In this document: positions 43,168 to 51,856 of the stretch, one piece after another | How positions within the stretch are numbered: the stretch's first letter is position 1 | Layout of the letters: every line of letters starts with the position of its first letter | NCBI GenBank assembly: GCA_033283325.1 | Contig: JAWMQO010000004.1 | Location: 186,001-250,000 of the forward strand | DNA: 64,000 bases | Source: Mangrovimicrobium sp033283325 | Lineage (GTDB): Bacteria; Pseudomonadota; Gammaproteobacteria; Pseudomonadales; Halieaceae | Direction: 5' to 3' | Program-made: the position numbers and the translations under genes | The notes under the pieces: model-generated | Database searches by the model: none | What the model was told of the DNA's origin: nothing | Seen by the model: only the letters and a program-made list of their open reading frames with translations

Positions 43168-43974
43168 TCACATGTAGGAGCACCAATCGCTCCAACTTCC
43201 AGCGTACAGGATGGGATCGTCCCTCCCGAGGCAGGATAGTGCGAACAGATTTACGCAGGCGGTCACGCCTGAACCGCAGTAGACCACCAACTGTTCGGAT
43301 TGGAGGGTATCGCCGAGGTGGGCGCGCAGGCCCTCGGCATCCCGCAGGCGGCCCTGGTCGTCAGTGACGCCCTGCCAGGGGTGGTTCACTGCCCCCGGGA
43401 TGTGTCCGGCAACCGGGTCGATAGGCTCCATCTCTCCCCGGTAGCGGGGGGCTTCACGGGAATCCACCAGCAGGGCGCCGTCGGCCTGGAGAGCGGCGAT
43501 ATGCTCCTTCGCGCAGACCTGCCGGAAAGCTTGGGCAGCGGGCGCTAGCGCTGCGGGCCTGCCCGGGCCCTCGCCGGACTCGATTTCGTGTCCGGCGTCC
43601 AGCCAGGCCTGGTAACCCCCGTTGAGAAGGCGCGGGGGGCGGTAGCCAAGGCTGCGCAGCATCCACCAGAGGCGGGCGGCGAAGGCGAAACGGCTGGCGT
43701 CGTAGGCGACGACTGTGGTGTCGGGGCCGATGCCGATGGCGGCGAGGGTCTGGATGAAGTCTTCCGGGGCGGGCAGGGGGTGGCGTCCGCCGTGTTCGCC
43801 CACCGGGGCGGAGAGGTCGCGGTTCAGGTGCAGGTAGCGGGCGCCGGGGATGTGGGACTCGCAGTAGGCGCGCCAGCCGGCTTCCGGGTCGGCAAGGTCG
43901 AAGCGGCAGTCGACGATGACCACTTCCTCGCTGCTCGCCAGTTCCTGGGCCTCGATCACCGGGTTGATTTTCAT
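43168..43974 (-). CDS. Rhodanese-type sulfurtransferase
   Basis: Two rhodanese domains in 268 residues. The C-terminal domain carries the active cysteine C233 in YCGSGVTAC. The CGSGVTA loop is the one seen in SseA-type 3-mercaptopyruvate sulfurtransferases, so that activity is more likely than classical thiosulfate use, though not certain. The N-terminal domain has the usual IVDCRFDLADPEAG and lacks a catalytic loop. ATG at 43974 is chosen; ATGs at 43989 and 43995 are also in frame, and the repeated AGGC motifs do not decide. Cytoplasmic. Confidence 0.88.
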   Translation of the reverse strand: MKINPVIEAQELASSEEVVIVDCRFDLADPEAGWRAYCESHIPGARYLHLNRDLSAPVGEHGGRHPLPAPEDFIQTLAAIGIGPDTTVVAYDASRFAFAARLWWMLRSLGYRPPRLLNGGYQAWLDAGHEIESGEGPGRPAALAPAAQAFRQVCAKEHIAALQADGALLVDSREAPRYRGEMEPIDPVAGHIPGAVNHPWQGVTDDQGRLRDAEGLRAHLGDTLQSEQLVVYCGSGVTACVNLFALSCLGRDDPILYAGSWSDWCSYM

Positions 43975-44075
43975 ACCTGCCTGCCTCATTGCCATGGATA
44001 AAAAGGATGCTAGTCGAGCGTGGGGAAATTCACTAGACTTCCTTCCAAGTGAGGCAGCACCACGAGGGTCTTACC

Positions 44076-44579
44076 TTGGTCTCAAGCTCCCGCTCCAGGG
44101 CCGGCCTGATCATTGTCGCCCGCCCTAACCAGTCCCAGAACTGGCGCAGCAACCTGTATGTACTGCTGGCGCTCTGCGTCCCGTCACTGGGAATTGGCAT
44201 CGCTTTCACCCTGATCGGCGCCTGGCCCATCCTGCCGCTGGCCGGGCTGGAAATGTTCGCCCTGGGCAGCGCCCTCTACTACGTCCAGTGGAAACTCCAG
44301 TACCGCCAGGTGATCACCTTTGACGGCGACCGCGTACTCGTCGAGAAAGGCCACTACTACCCGCGCCGCAGCTGGCAATTTCCGCGCCGACTGGCAGGCG
44401 TGGCGGTGGAAACCAAGCAGCACCCCTGGGAAAGCCCGGTGCTGGCTTTACACGACAAGGAGCAGCAGGTACGGGTCGGCGAGTTCCTGAATCGTGAAGA
44501 TGGGATGGCCCTGCTGGCACTGCTGCGCGCCGAGCTTAGGGTCAGCAGCTACACCAGCGAAGAGAAGCGGAAGTTCTGA
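44076..44579 (+). CDS. DUF2244 domain-containing membrane protein
   Basis: A DUF2244 protein with two adjacent membrane helices (NLYVLLALCVPSLGIGIAF and LPLAGLEMFALGSALYYV), then a soluble domain starting RQVITFDGDRVLVEKG. The family is widespread in proteobacteria near cytochrome oxidase genes, but its role is unknown and no oxidase genes are here. TTG at 44076 has GAGGG seven bases upstream; GTG at 44049 would add nine residues without a ribosome site. Confidence 0.7.
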   Translation: MVSSSRSRAGLIIVARPNQSQNWRSNLYVLLALCVPSLGIGIAFTLIGAWPILPLAGLEMFALGSALYYVQWKLQYRQVITFDGDRVLVEKGHYYPRRSWQFPRRLAGVAVETKQHPWESPVLALHDKEQQVRVGEFLNREDGMALLALLRAELRVSSYTSEEKRKF

Positions 44580-44633
44580 CAAAGCTTTCCCCCAAGCGCC
44601 GTCCAGTCTCGCGGATTGGCACAGCGGTCGGGA

Positions 44634-44747
44634 GCGCGCATCGATTACTCCCCGCTGAAACCGTGAGGCGACAGGACGTCGCCGACCGAGCCTGTACAGG
44701 GATGTACGCTTTTTGGCGGGTTTCAGCGGGGAGGAATCGATGCGCGC
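44634..44747 (-). repeat. Constant-core, variable-arm folded repeat, copy 3 (inverted)
   Basis: Arms at 44634-44661 and 44720-44747 are complementary with one mismatch in 28. The 58-base core (44662-44719), read on the minus strand, matches copy 1 at 57 of 58 positions. The outer arm (GCGCGCATCGATT) has no match in copy 1. It lies between the DUF2244 gene and rimO. Confidence 0.9.
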
Positions 44748-44853
44748 CCGCTCCACAGGCACGACTTCCCCCAATCCTCGCCACCCTACGAGCTTGGCGC
44801 ACGGCCATCTTGCTGCGGTACAATGCGCCCCCGACCTGCCCCATATCCACACC

Positions 44854-46179
44854 ATGACAGACTCCGAAAAACAGAAAGTAGGTTTCATCAGCCTCGGCTG
44901 CCCCAAGGCCCTGGTGGACTCCGAGCGCATCCTTACCCAGCTCAAGATGGACGGCTACGACATCGTGCCCAGCTACGAGGACGCGGAAGTCGTGGTGGTC
45001 AATACCTGCGGCTTCATCGACAGCGCCAAGCAGGAGTCCCTCGACGCCATTGGCGAGGCGATGAAGGAGAACGGCAAGGTGATCGTCACCGGCTGCATGG
45101 GCAAGGGCGACGACGCCGCGACCATCCAGCAATTGCACCCCAAAGTACTCTCGGTGACCGGCCCAGCGGCCTACGAAGAGGTAGTCGGCGCGGTTCACCA
45201 GTATGTGCCGCCGAAGGCCGAGCACGATCCCTTCGTGGACCTGGTGCCGCCCCAGGGCATCAAGCTGACGCCGCGCCACTACGCCTACCTGAAGATCTCC
45301 GAAGGCTGTAACCACCGCTGCAAGTTCTGCATCATCCCCGCCATGCGCGGCGACCTGGTGAGCCGGCCGATCGGCGACGTGATGGACGAGGCGGAGCGCC
45401 TGGTCAAGGCGGGTGTGCGCGAGTTGCTGGTGATCTCCCAGGACACCAGCGCCTACGGCGTGGACCTGAAATACCGCACTGGCTTCTGGCAGGGAAGGCC
45501 CCTGAAGACCCGCATGTACGAGCTCTGCGAGGCGCTTGGCGAATTCGGCATCTGGGTGCGGCTGCACTACGTCTACCCCTACCCCCATGTGGATGACATC
45601 ATTCCGCTGATGGCCGAGGGCAAGATCCTTCCCTACCTGGACATTCCCTTCCAGCACGGCAGCCCGGCGGTGCTCAAGCGGATGAAGCGCCCGGCCGCGG
45701 CGGAGAAGTCCCTCGACCGCATTCGCGCCTGGCGCGCCATCTGCCCGGACCTGGCCCTGCGCAGCACGTTTATCGTCGGCTTCCCCGGTGAAACGGATGC
45801 GGAGTTCGAGATGCTGCTGGACTTCATCCGCGAGGCGCGACTGGACCGGGTCGGCTGCTTCCAGTACTCGCCGGTGAAAGGCGCCGCCGCCAACGACCTG
45901 CCGGATCACGTACCCGAGGAGCTGAAGCAGGAGCGCTGGGAGCGCTTCATGGCACTGCAACAGCAGATCAGCGCGGAGAAATTGCAGGCGAAGCTGGGCA
46001 GCACCATCGAGGTCCTCGTGGACAGCGTGGATGAACACGGCGCCATCGGCCGTTCCACCGCCGATGCTCCGGATATCGACGGCCGGGTATTCCTCGAGGG
46101 CGCCTGCGACCTGCAGCCGGGGGACTTCGTCGAGGGCGAGGTCACCGGCGCGGACGACTACGACCTCTGGGTAGGCTGA
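44854..46179 (+). CDS. rimO: Ribosomal protein S12 methylthiotransferase
   Basis: A radical-SAM methylthiotransferase that modifies an aspartate of ribosomal protein S12. It has 441 residues, the family norm. The N-terminal UPF0004 domain holds the three cluster cysteines in SLGCPKALVDSE, VVNTCGFID and VTGCMGK. The radical-SAM CxxxCxxC is GCNHRCKFCIIP. The C-terminal TRAM domain begins around STIEVLVDSVDEHG. ATG at 44854 fits the family start; the upstream extension runs through repeat copy 3. rsmE follows after seven bases. Confidence 0.96.
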   Translation: MTDSEKQKVGFISLGCPKALVDSERILTQLKMDGYDIVPSYEDAEVVVVNTCGFIDSAKQESLDAIGEAMKENGKVIVTGCMGKGDDAATIQQLHPKVLSVTGPAAYEEVVGAVHQYVPPKAEHDPFVDLVPPQGIKLTPRHYAYLKISEGCNHRCKFCIIPAMRGDLVSRPIGDVMDEAERLVKAGVRELLVISQDTSAYGVDLKYRTGFWQGRPLKTRMYELCEALGEFGIWVRLHYVYPYPHVDDIIPLMAEGKILPYLDIPFQHGSPAVLKRMKRPAAAEKSLDRIRAWRAICPDLALRSTFIVGFPGETDAEFEMLLDFIREARLDRVGCFQYSPVKGAAANDLPDHVPEELKQERWERFMALQQQISAEKLQAKLGSTIEVLVDSVDEHGAIGRSTADAPDIDGRVFLEGACDLQPGDFVEGEVTGADDYDLWVG

Positions 46180-46186
46180 TAGACCT

Positions 46187-46894
46187 GTGAACCTGCTGCT
46201 CTTCGAGCGCTGCGAGTTGGACGGCGACGGACACCTGGCGGTCTGCGGCAGCCGCCTGGCACACATCCGGGAAGTGCACGGCAAATCAGCCGGCGACAGC
46301 ATCCGGGTAGGTGAAGTCGGGGGGCAGACCGGTGAAGCCGATATCCTGGCCTGTGACGAGCAGCAGGCCCTGTTGGCGCCGCGGCTGGACGCCTTGCCAC
46401 CGGAAAAACTTCCGGTGACGCTGGTCCTCGCCCTGCCGCGGCCGAAAATGCTGCGCCGCATCCTGCGCACGGTGGCCGAACTGGGCGTGCCGGAGCTGCA
46501 CCTGGTCAATACCTGGCGCGTTGAAAAAAGCTACTGGCAGACCCCTGCCCTGGAGGCGGAGACGGTACGCCAGTACCTGCTCCAGGGCCTGGAGCAATCC
46601 CGCGATACCGTACTGCCAGAAGTACACATGCACCGCCGCTTCAAGCCCTTTGTGGAAGACACGCTGCCGGGACTGCTCGCCGGGCGGCAGGGCCTGCTCG
46701 CCCACCCGGGTGATTTCCCCCCCTGCCCCCGCGGGGTCGACGGGAAAATACTGCTGTGCATCGGCCCGGAAGGCGGTTTCATTCCCTACGAAGTGGAGAA
46801 GCTCGCGCAGGCGGGCTGCGTAACCGTCAGCCTCGGGCCCCGGATCCTGCGGGTGGAAAACGCAGTAAGCGCGCTTCTGGCAAGGTTGTTCTAG
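46187..46894 (+). CDS. rsmE: 16S rRNA m3U1498 methyltransferase
   Basis: A SPOUT-class methyltransferase that methylates U1498 in 16S rRNA. It has 235 residues. The N-terminal PUA-like domain is followed by the knotted catalytic domain, with the SAM-binding motifs CIGPEGGFIPYEVE and LGPRILRVENA at its C terminus. GTG start. It is directly behind rimO, so two ribosome-modifying enzymes share an operon. It is convergent with msrA. Confidence 0.93.
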   Translation: MNLLLFERCELDGDGHLAVCGSRLAHIREVHGKSAGDSIRVGEVGGQTGEADILACDEQQALLAPRLDALPPEKLPVTLVLALPRPKMLRRILRTVAELGVPELHLVNTWRVEKSYWQTPALEAETVRQYLLQGLEQSRDTVLPEVHMHRRFKPFVEDTLPGLLAGRQGLLAHPGDFPPCPRGVDGKILLCIGPEGGFIPYEVEKLAQAGCVTVSLGPRILRVENAVSALLARLF

Positions 46895-46933
46895 TCTTCA
46901 GCCGCGCCAGCGAGGCCCTGCAGGCGTCCGCAT

Positions 46934-47593
46934 TCAGGAAATGCTCGCCACCCCCAGAGGGCAACTCACGCCAGTCCCACCGAGGCCACAGTAGCCAGCG
47001 GGATTCTTCGCCAGGTACTGCTGGTGATACTCCTCCGCATAATAGAACGGCGGCGCGGGCAGTATCTCGGTGGTAATTTCGCCATAGCCCGCCTCACTCA
47101 GCGCCGGCTGGAAGGCCTGCTTCGAGGCTTCTGCCTCGGCAGCCTGCTCCGCGCCAAAGGTATAGATGCCAGAACGGTACTGGGTACCCATATCGTTACC
47201 CTGGCGCATGCCCTGGGTCGGATCGTGGCCCTCCCAGAACACCTTGAGCAAGTCGCTGTAGCTGACCTGCTGCGGATCGAAGACGACCTGTACCACCTCG
47301 TTGTGGCCGGTCATGCCTGTGCACACTTCCCGGTAAGTGGGGTTGGGGGTCAGCCCTCCGGCATAGCCTGCGGCAGTGGTGTACACCCCCGGGAGTTGCC
47401 AGAACTTGCGCTCCACGCCCCAGAAGCAGCCCATGCCGAAGATCGCCATCTGCATACCCTCGGGGAAGGGACCGCGCATGGGATTGCCGTTGACGAAGTG
47501 TAACGCCGGTACCGGCATTTCTTCACGCCGGCCCGGCAATGCCTCGTCGGCAGTGGGTATAAGGTGTTTTTTGCGAATTTCGAACAGGGACAT
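46934..47593 (-). CDS. msrA: Peptide methionine sulfoxide reductase A
   Basis: Reduces the S-epimer of methionine sulfoxide in damaged proteins. It has 219 residues. The catalytic motif GMGCFWGVER contains C56, and resolving cysteines are in the C-terminal GYCGLGGTGVSCPLG. The 45-residue N-terminal extension is as in the longer E. coli-type MsrA. ATG at 47593 has GGAGG seven bases upstream; the nine-residue in-frame extension is not needed. Confidence 0.95.
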   Translation of the reverse strand: MSLFEIRKKHLIPTADEALPGRREEMPVPALHFVNGNPMRGPFPEGMQMAIFGMGCFWGVERKFWQLPGVYTTAAGYAGGLTPNPTYREVCTGMTGHNEVVQVVFDPQQVSYSDLLKVFWEGHDPTQGMRQGNDMGTQYRSGIYTFGAEQAAEAEASKQAFQPALSEAGYGEITTEILPAPPFYYAEEYHQQYLAKNPAGYCGLGGTGVSCPLGVASIS

Positions 47594-47826
47594 GGGACAA
47601 CCTCCGGCAACTGCGCTCACCGCGTTACATTCACCTGCGGGTGGGATACAGTAGACAGGCCGTTGAAGAGGAATTCAAGCTTTCCCGATGGCCCGCCTGG
47701 TCACTACCTGCGGCGTAATTTTCACGCTGCGGTTGAACCAAGTGCGTAACGAGGCTGTCACAGAATGGGGATAGGCTCGTTTTACCGGCATCAAAGGTGA
47801 TGTCGTAACAAGGAAAACCAAAAGAA

Positions 47827-48021
47827 ATGACACTGGCAACAAAGCAATTCAAGGCTAGCGAATTATGCAGCCGCAAACTCTGGCAACTGGTCAACGACGA
47901 AACCGGCGCGGTGATGACGGCGGGTGAACTGGAGCAGGCCATCGAGGAACTGGCCTCACGCCGCCACTACCTGGCAGAACTCATGCAGATCGGTAAACTG
48001 GAGACCGACAACAAGCACTGA
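47827..48021 (+). CDS. Small hypothetical protein, 64 aa
   Basis: A short, helical, cytoplasmic-looking protein (LEQAIEELASRRHYLAELM) with no recognised family. The ATG follows AAGGAAAACC. It is first in a run of same-strand genes (vWA, J protein, htpX, protease). Its normal composition and consistent position support real coding, but no homologue could be checked. Confidence 0.55.
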   Translation: MTLATKQFKASELCSRKLWQLVNDETGAVMTAGELEQAIEELASRRHYLAELMQIGKLETDNKH

Positions 48022-48040
48022 GCGCCGCAGGCTGCGGCGC
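48022..48040 (+). other. GC-rich hairpin between small gene and vWA gene
   Basis: An eight-base perfect stem (GCGCCGCA with TGCGGCGC) around three bases, starting at the base after the stop codon. There is no clear T-run, so it could be a weak terminator or a translation-regulating hairpin before the next ATG at 48050. Confidence 0.4.
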
Positions 48041-48049
48041 CAAACTTTC

Positions 48050-48736
48050 ATGCCCAAGACGCCCGCACGCCGTTCATCCAGCTCCGAAATCTCCCAATTC
48101 CTGCAACAGAGCAGGAACATCACCCGCTTCAGCGCCGCCCAGGCCCGGCTCCTGTTCAGCCTGGACGCCACCGCGAGCCGCCAGCCCACCTGGGATCACG
48201 CCAGCCACCTGCAGCAGGAAATGTTCCGCGCCGTTCCCGGTGACCAGGGCCTGAGCGTCCAGCTGTGCTACTACCGCGGCTTCGGTGAGTTCAAGGCGAC
48301 CGCCTGGACCGGCGACCCGCAGCAAATCACCCGGGCCATGGCAAAAGTCAGCTGCGAAGGCGGCCACACCCAGATCGAGCGCCTGCTGCGCCACGCGCTC
48401 GCCGAGCACGGCAAGGCGAAGATCCGCGCCGCGGTATTCATCGGCGACGCGCTGGAGGAAAACCCCGACACCCTGTGCCAGCTCGCCGGCCAGTGCGGGC
48501 TCCTGCAGCTGCCGCTGTTCATTTTCCAGGAGGGTCGCCTGCCGGAAGTCGAGAACTGCTTTCGCAGCATGGCGCGCCTGAGTGGCGGTGCCTGGGCAAG
48601 CTTCGACCAGCGCAGCGCCGCCACCCTCTCGGCCCTGCTGGGCGCCGTGGCGAGCTACGCTTCCGGTGGTGTGAAAGCACTGGAGAAACAGGGCAACGAG
48701 AGTGCTAAACTGCTGCTGCGACAACTGAAGCACTGA
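48050..48736 (+). CDS. vWA-like domain protein
   Basis: A 228-residue protein. LLFSLDATASRQPTWDHA resembles the first metal-site motif of von Willebrand A domains (D-x-T-x-S). AAVFIGDALEENPD and PLFIFQEG fit later strands of that fold. There is no signal peptide, so it is cytoplasmic. The J-domain gene starts seven bases after its stop. Together they may form a chaperone-type module, but the function is unknown. A longer frame to 47924 is discarded because it overlaps the small gene in another frame and is Arg/Trp-rich. Confidence 0.65.
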   Translation: MPKTPARRSSSSEISQFLQQSRNITRFSAAQARLLFSLDATASRQPTWDHASHLQQEMFRAVPGDQGLSVQLCYYRGFGEFKATAWTGDPQQITRAMAKVSCEGGHTQIERLLRHALAEHGKAKIRAAVFIGDALEENPDTLCQLAGQCGLLQLPLFIFQEGRLPEVENCFRSMARLSGGAWASFDQRSAATLSALLGAVASYASGGVKALEKQGNESAKLLLRQLKH

Positions 48737-48743
48737 GAGTGAC

Positions 48744-49451
48744 GTGCCCCGATTGATTCTGCTGGTGGCGATCGCCGCCGCGCTATATATCCTGATCCAA
48801 CGCGCCCAGTCGGCCCCGCCCCACAAGCGCCGCGGCGAATACATCAAACTCGCCCTGGGCGTGGCAGTGGCCGTGGTCGTCGTCCTTGCCCTGATGGGCA
48901 AGATGCACTGGATCGGCGTCGCCATCACTGGCCTGCTGGTCGCCCTGCGCCAGCTGGCGCCGACCCTGGTCCGCCTGTTCCCGATGCTCGCCAGCCGTTT
49001 CGGCCAGGGGGGACCCAGCCCCGGCCAGACTTCCACCGTGAGCACCGCCCTGCTGCGCATGCAACTGGACCACGACAGCGGCAAACTCACTGGCGAGGTG
49101 CTGGAGGGCCGCTACAAGGGCTGGCGCCTGGACGACATGCAGCGCGAACAGCTCGATGAACTGCTCGCCTGGTGCCAGGGCGAGGACGCGGACTCGGTAC
49201 AGCTGCTCGGCAGTTACCTCGAGCAGCGCTTCCCCGGCGGCGCCGACCCCGGCACCCGTGGCAGCCCCCCGCCTCCCGGAGGCATGAGCCGCAAGGAGGC
49301 ACTGGCAATCCTCGGGCTCGGCGAGGACGCCAGCGACGAAGAGATTGTGGGCGCGCACCGAAAACTGATGCAGAAGCTGCACCCGGACCGCGGCGGCAAC
49401 GACTATCTCGCCGCCAAGATCAACCAGGCAAAGGACTACCTGCTGGGTTGA
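48744..49451 (+). CDS. Membrane-anchored J-domain protein, Pam18-like topology
   Basis: A 235-residue protein with an N-terminal membrane helix, a second hydrophobic segment at about 38-52, a middle region, a Pro-Gly linker, and a C-terminal J domain (KEALAILGLGEDASDEEI, HPDRGGNDYLAAKINQAKDYLL). The HPD needed to stimulate DnaK is present. J domain at the C terminus behind membrane helices is the arrangement of mitochondrial Pam18/Tim14, not of DnaJ itself. GTG start. Its DnaK partner is not in the window. Confidence 0.85.
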   Translation: MPRLILLVAIAAALYILIQRAQSAPPHKRRGEYIKLALGVAVAVVVVLALMGKMHWIGVAITGLLVALRQLAPTLVRLFPMLASRFGQGGPSPGQTSTVSTALLRMQLDHDSGKLTGEVLEGRYKGWRLDDMQREQLDELLAWCQGEDADSVQLLGSYLEQRFPGGADPGTRGSPPPPGGMSRKEALAILGLGEDASDEEIVGAHRKLMQKLHPDRGGNDYLAAKINQAKDYLLG

Positions 49452-49528
49452 AAACCCGTGGGCCCGACCCCATTTTCCAAAGTAATAATCAACCCGCCGC
49501 AACGCGGCCATCGAGGAAATAACGCACC

Positions 49529-49852
49529 ATGAGCGACGTCTATGTCATCCGCAACCAGCACGGCCACTACTGGGGGAAGGCCAGGGAGTGGGTCAGCGGC
49601 CAGGAGCCGAAAGCGGTCCACCGTGCCAAACACGAGGACGAGGCGGTCAACACCCTGTTCGAGCTTTCCGCCAAGGACATCGACCTGCGCGGCGAAGTCG
49701 TCGCCGCAGCGCTGTCGGAACGCGGCGAGCCGGTGATCGAGTCCAGCCAGGTGCCCCTGCCGGGACTGGAAGCGGCAATGGATGCAGGCGCGGAAGCGGC
49801 GCCGGAACCCGAATCGCTTACGACGGTCCAAACCGCCGATCAAACTCACTGA
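49529..49852 (+). CDS. Hypothetical protein, 107 aa
   Basis: An unrecognised small protein. Its N-terminal 70 residues (VYVIRNQHGHYWGKAREWVSG, then KHEDEAVNTLFELSAKDIDLRGEV) look folded, and the tail is acidic and low-complexity. No signal peptide. ATG follows GAGGAAATAACGCACC. It lies between the J-protein gene and htpX on the same strand. Confidence 0.65.
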   Translation: MSDVYVIRNQHGHYWGKAREWVSGQEPKAVHRAKHEDEAVNTLFELSAKDIDLRGEVVAAALSERGEPVIESSQVPLPGLEAAMDAGAEAAPEPESLTTVQTADQTH

Positions 49853-49864
49853 GGCAAGCGCCCA

Positions 49865-50746
49865 ATGCGTATCCTGCTTTTTCTCGCCACCAACCTCGCG
49901 GTACTGGTCCTCGCCGGGCTGGTGTTCAACCTGCTGGGCCTCGAAGGCATCCTGGCCGCCAACGGCGTCGACCTCAACCTGTCTTCCCTGCTGGTTTTCT
50001 GTGCCCTGTTCGGCTTCGGCGGGGCCTTCGTCTCGCTCTTCCTGTCAAAGTGGATAGCCAAGCGCAGCACCGGCGCCCACCTCATCGAGCAACCGCGCAA
50101 CCGCACGGAACAGTGGCTGTTGGAAACGGTGGAATCGCTCTCCCGTGAAGCCGGTATCGGCATGCCGGAAGTCGCCATTTTCCCCTCGCAGGCGTCCAAC
50201 GCCTTCGCCACAGGCTGGAACCGCAACGCTGCACTGGTAGCGATCAGCGCGGGCATGCTGGAGCGTTTCAGGGAGGACGAGATTCGCGCAGTCCTCGGGC
50301 ATGAGATCGGCCACGTGGCCAACGGCGACATGGTGACCCTCACCCTCATCCAGGGCGTGGTCAACACCTTCGTGATGTTCCTGGCGCGCATTATCGGCCA
50401 CACCGTGGACCGGGTCGTGTTCAAGACCGAGCGCGGCTATGGCATCGGCTACTTCGTCGTCACCATCATCGCCGAAATCGTCCTCGGCTTCTTTGCCAGC
50501 ATGATTGTCTGCTGGTTCAGCCGGCGACGGGAATTTCGCGCAGACGAGGCCGGGGCCCGCCTCACCAGGCCGCAGCACATGATCGCGGCGCTGGACCGGC
50601 TGCGCCAGGAACAGGGCCAGGCCCAGGCGCTGCCGGGCGAACTGACCGCCTTCGGTATCAGCGAGCAACTCAAGCAGGGGCTGGGTGCACTGCTGCGCAC
50701 TCACCCGCCGCTCGAGGAGCGTATCCGGGCATTGCAAAATGGCTGA
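49865..50746 (+). CDS. htpX: Membrane metalloprotease HtpX
   Basis: A zinc-dependent inner-membrane protease for quality control of membrane proteins. It has 293 residues. Two N-terminal helices are followed by the catalytic HEIGH motif (LGHEIGHVANGD), two further helices, and the downstream zinc ligand Glu in EFRADEAGARL. All active-site residues are present. Its stop overlaps the start of a Deg-type protease by eight bases, so two stress proteases are translationally coupled. Confidence 0.95.
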   Translation: MRILLFLATNLAVLVLAGLVFNLLGLEGILAANGVDLNLSSLLVFCALFGFGGAFVSLFLSKWIAKRSTGAHLIEQPRNRTEQWLLETVESLSREAGIGMPEVAIFPSQASNAFATGWNRNAALVAISAGMLERFREDEIRAVLGHEIGHVANGDMVTLTLIQGVVNTFVMFLARIIGHTVDRVVFKTERGYGIGYFVVTIIAEIVLGFFASMIVCWFSRRREFRADEAGARLTRPQHMIAALDRLRQEQGQAQALPGELTAFGISEQLKQGLGALLRTHPPLEERIRALQNG

Positions 50747-51833
50747 GTGCCTTGCCTCCCCAGGGTCCGCGCGCCGGCTGTTCAGTGCAACCCTGGGAGC
50801 GCTGCTGCTGGCGAGCCAGGCCTTACTGGCGCCCGCCGCCGCGGCGGTGGACTACCTGAGCTTCGCCACCGAGGACGAGGCCAATTCCACCGAGATCTTC
50901 AGCCAGGCCAGCCCCTCCGTGGTCTACGTGACCAACACCGCCCTGCGCCGCATTCCCTTCACCCTCAATGTGCAGGAGATTCCCCGCGGTGCCGGCAGCG
51001 GTTTTGTCTGGGACGAGAGCGGACTGGTGGTCACCAACTTCCATGTCATCGCCGGGGCCGACCGCCTGATAGTCACCCTGTCCGACCGGGAAGACTACGA
51101 GGCCGAGGTGATTGGTGTCGCGCCGGAAAAGGACCTCGCCGTGCTGCGCATGAAGAATCCGCCGGAGCAACTCCAGAAGCTGCCACTGGGTGACTCCTCT
51201 GAACTCTCGGTAGGCCGCAAGGTGCTCGCCATCGGCAATCCCTTCGGCCTCGATACCACCCTTACCACCGGCGTGGTCAGCGCCCTGGGGCGGGAAATCC
51301 GCGCTCCCGGCGGGCGCACCATCCGCGGCGTCATCCAGACCGATGCCGCTATCAACCCGGGCAATTCCGGCGGTCCGCTGCTCAATTCACTCGGCCAGCT
51401 GGTCGGCGTCAATACGGCGATCTACAGCCCCTCCGGGGCCAGCGCGGGGATCGGCTTCGCCATACCGGTCAACACCGTTCGCGATGTGGTCCCCCAGCTG
51501 ATTGCCTACGGCAAGGTACTGCACCCGATCATCGGGGTGGAGCTCGCCAGCGATAAGTGGATTCGCCGCAACCGTATCGACGGCGTGCCGGTGGTGCATG
51601 TCTACCCGGGCCTGCCGGCGGCCTCCGCGGGCCTGCGCGGCGCGCAGATGGTCTCCTCGCGCAAGATCGAGCTGGGCGATGTGATCACCCATATCGAAGG
51701 GGAGCGCGTGCGCAACAACGACGACTACTACAGCGCCCTTGAGCAGTTCAAGGCAGGGGACAGCATCAACATTACTACCCGGCGGGGAACACAGGAGATG
51801 AGTTACCGCATCGAGCTCGTGGAATCCCAGTAG
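50739..51833 (+). CDS. Deg-type trypsin-like serine protease with one PDZ domain
   Basis: A 364-residue periplasmic protease. The signal peptide or anchor spans residues 1-36. The catalytic triad is H102 (TNFHVI), D132 (EKDLAVL) and S210 (PGNSGGP). One PDZ domain occupies about 270-360. A single PDZ suggests a DegS-like regulator or a short HhoA-like enzyme; because the leader looks cleavable and hydrophobic, the distinction is open. ATG at 50739 overlaps the htpX stop; an earlier frame start lies inside htpX. Confidence 0.88.
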   Translation: MAECLASPGSARRLFSATLGALLLASQALLAPAAAAVDYLSFATEDEANSTEIFSQASPSVVYVTNTALRRIPFTLNVQEIPRGAGSGFVWDESGLVVTNFHVIAGADRLIVTLSDREDYEAEVIGVAPEKDLAVLRMKNPPEQLQKLPLGDSSELSVGRKVLAIGNPFGLDTTLTTGVVSALGREIRAPGGRTIRGVIQTDAAINPGNSGGPLLNSLGQLVGVNTAIYSPSGASAGIGFAIPVNTVRDVVPQLIAYGKVLHPIIGVELASDKWIRRNRIDGVPVVHVYPGLPAASAGLRGAQMVSSRKIELGDVITHIEGERVRNNDDYYSALEQFKAGDSINITTRRGTQEMSYRIELVESQ

Positions 51834-51856
51834 CCCGCCCGGCTAGCAGACAGGAC

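Noticed and set aside
44542..46509. Minus-strand open frame of about 655 codons opposite rimO
   Set aside because: It is antisense to the clearly identified rimO gene, runs through a repeat, and gives a His/Val-rich low-complexity product.
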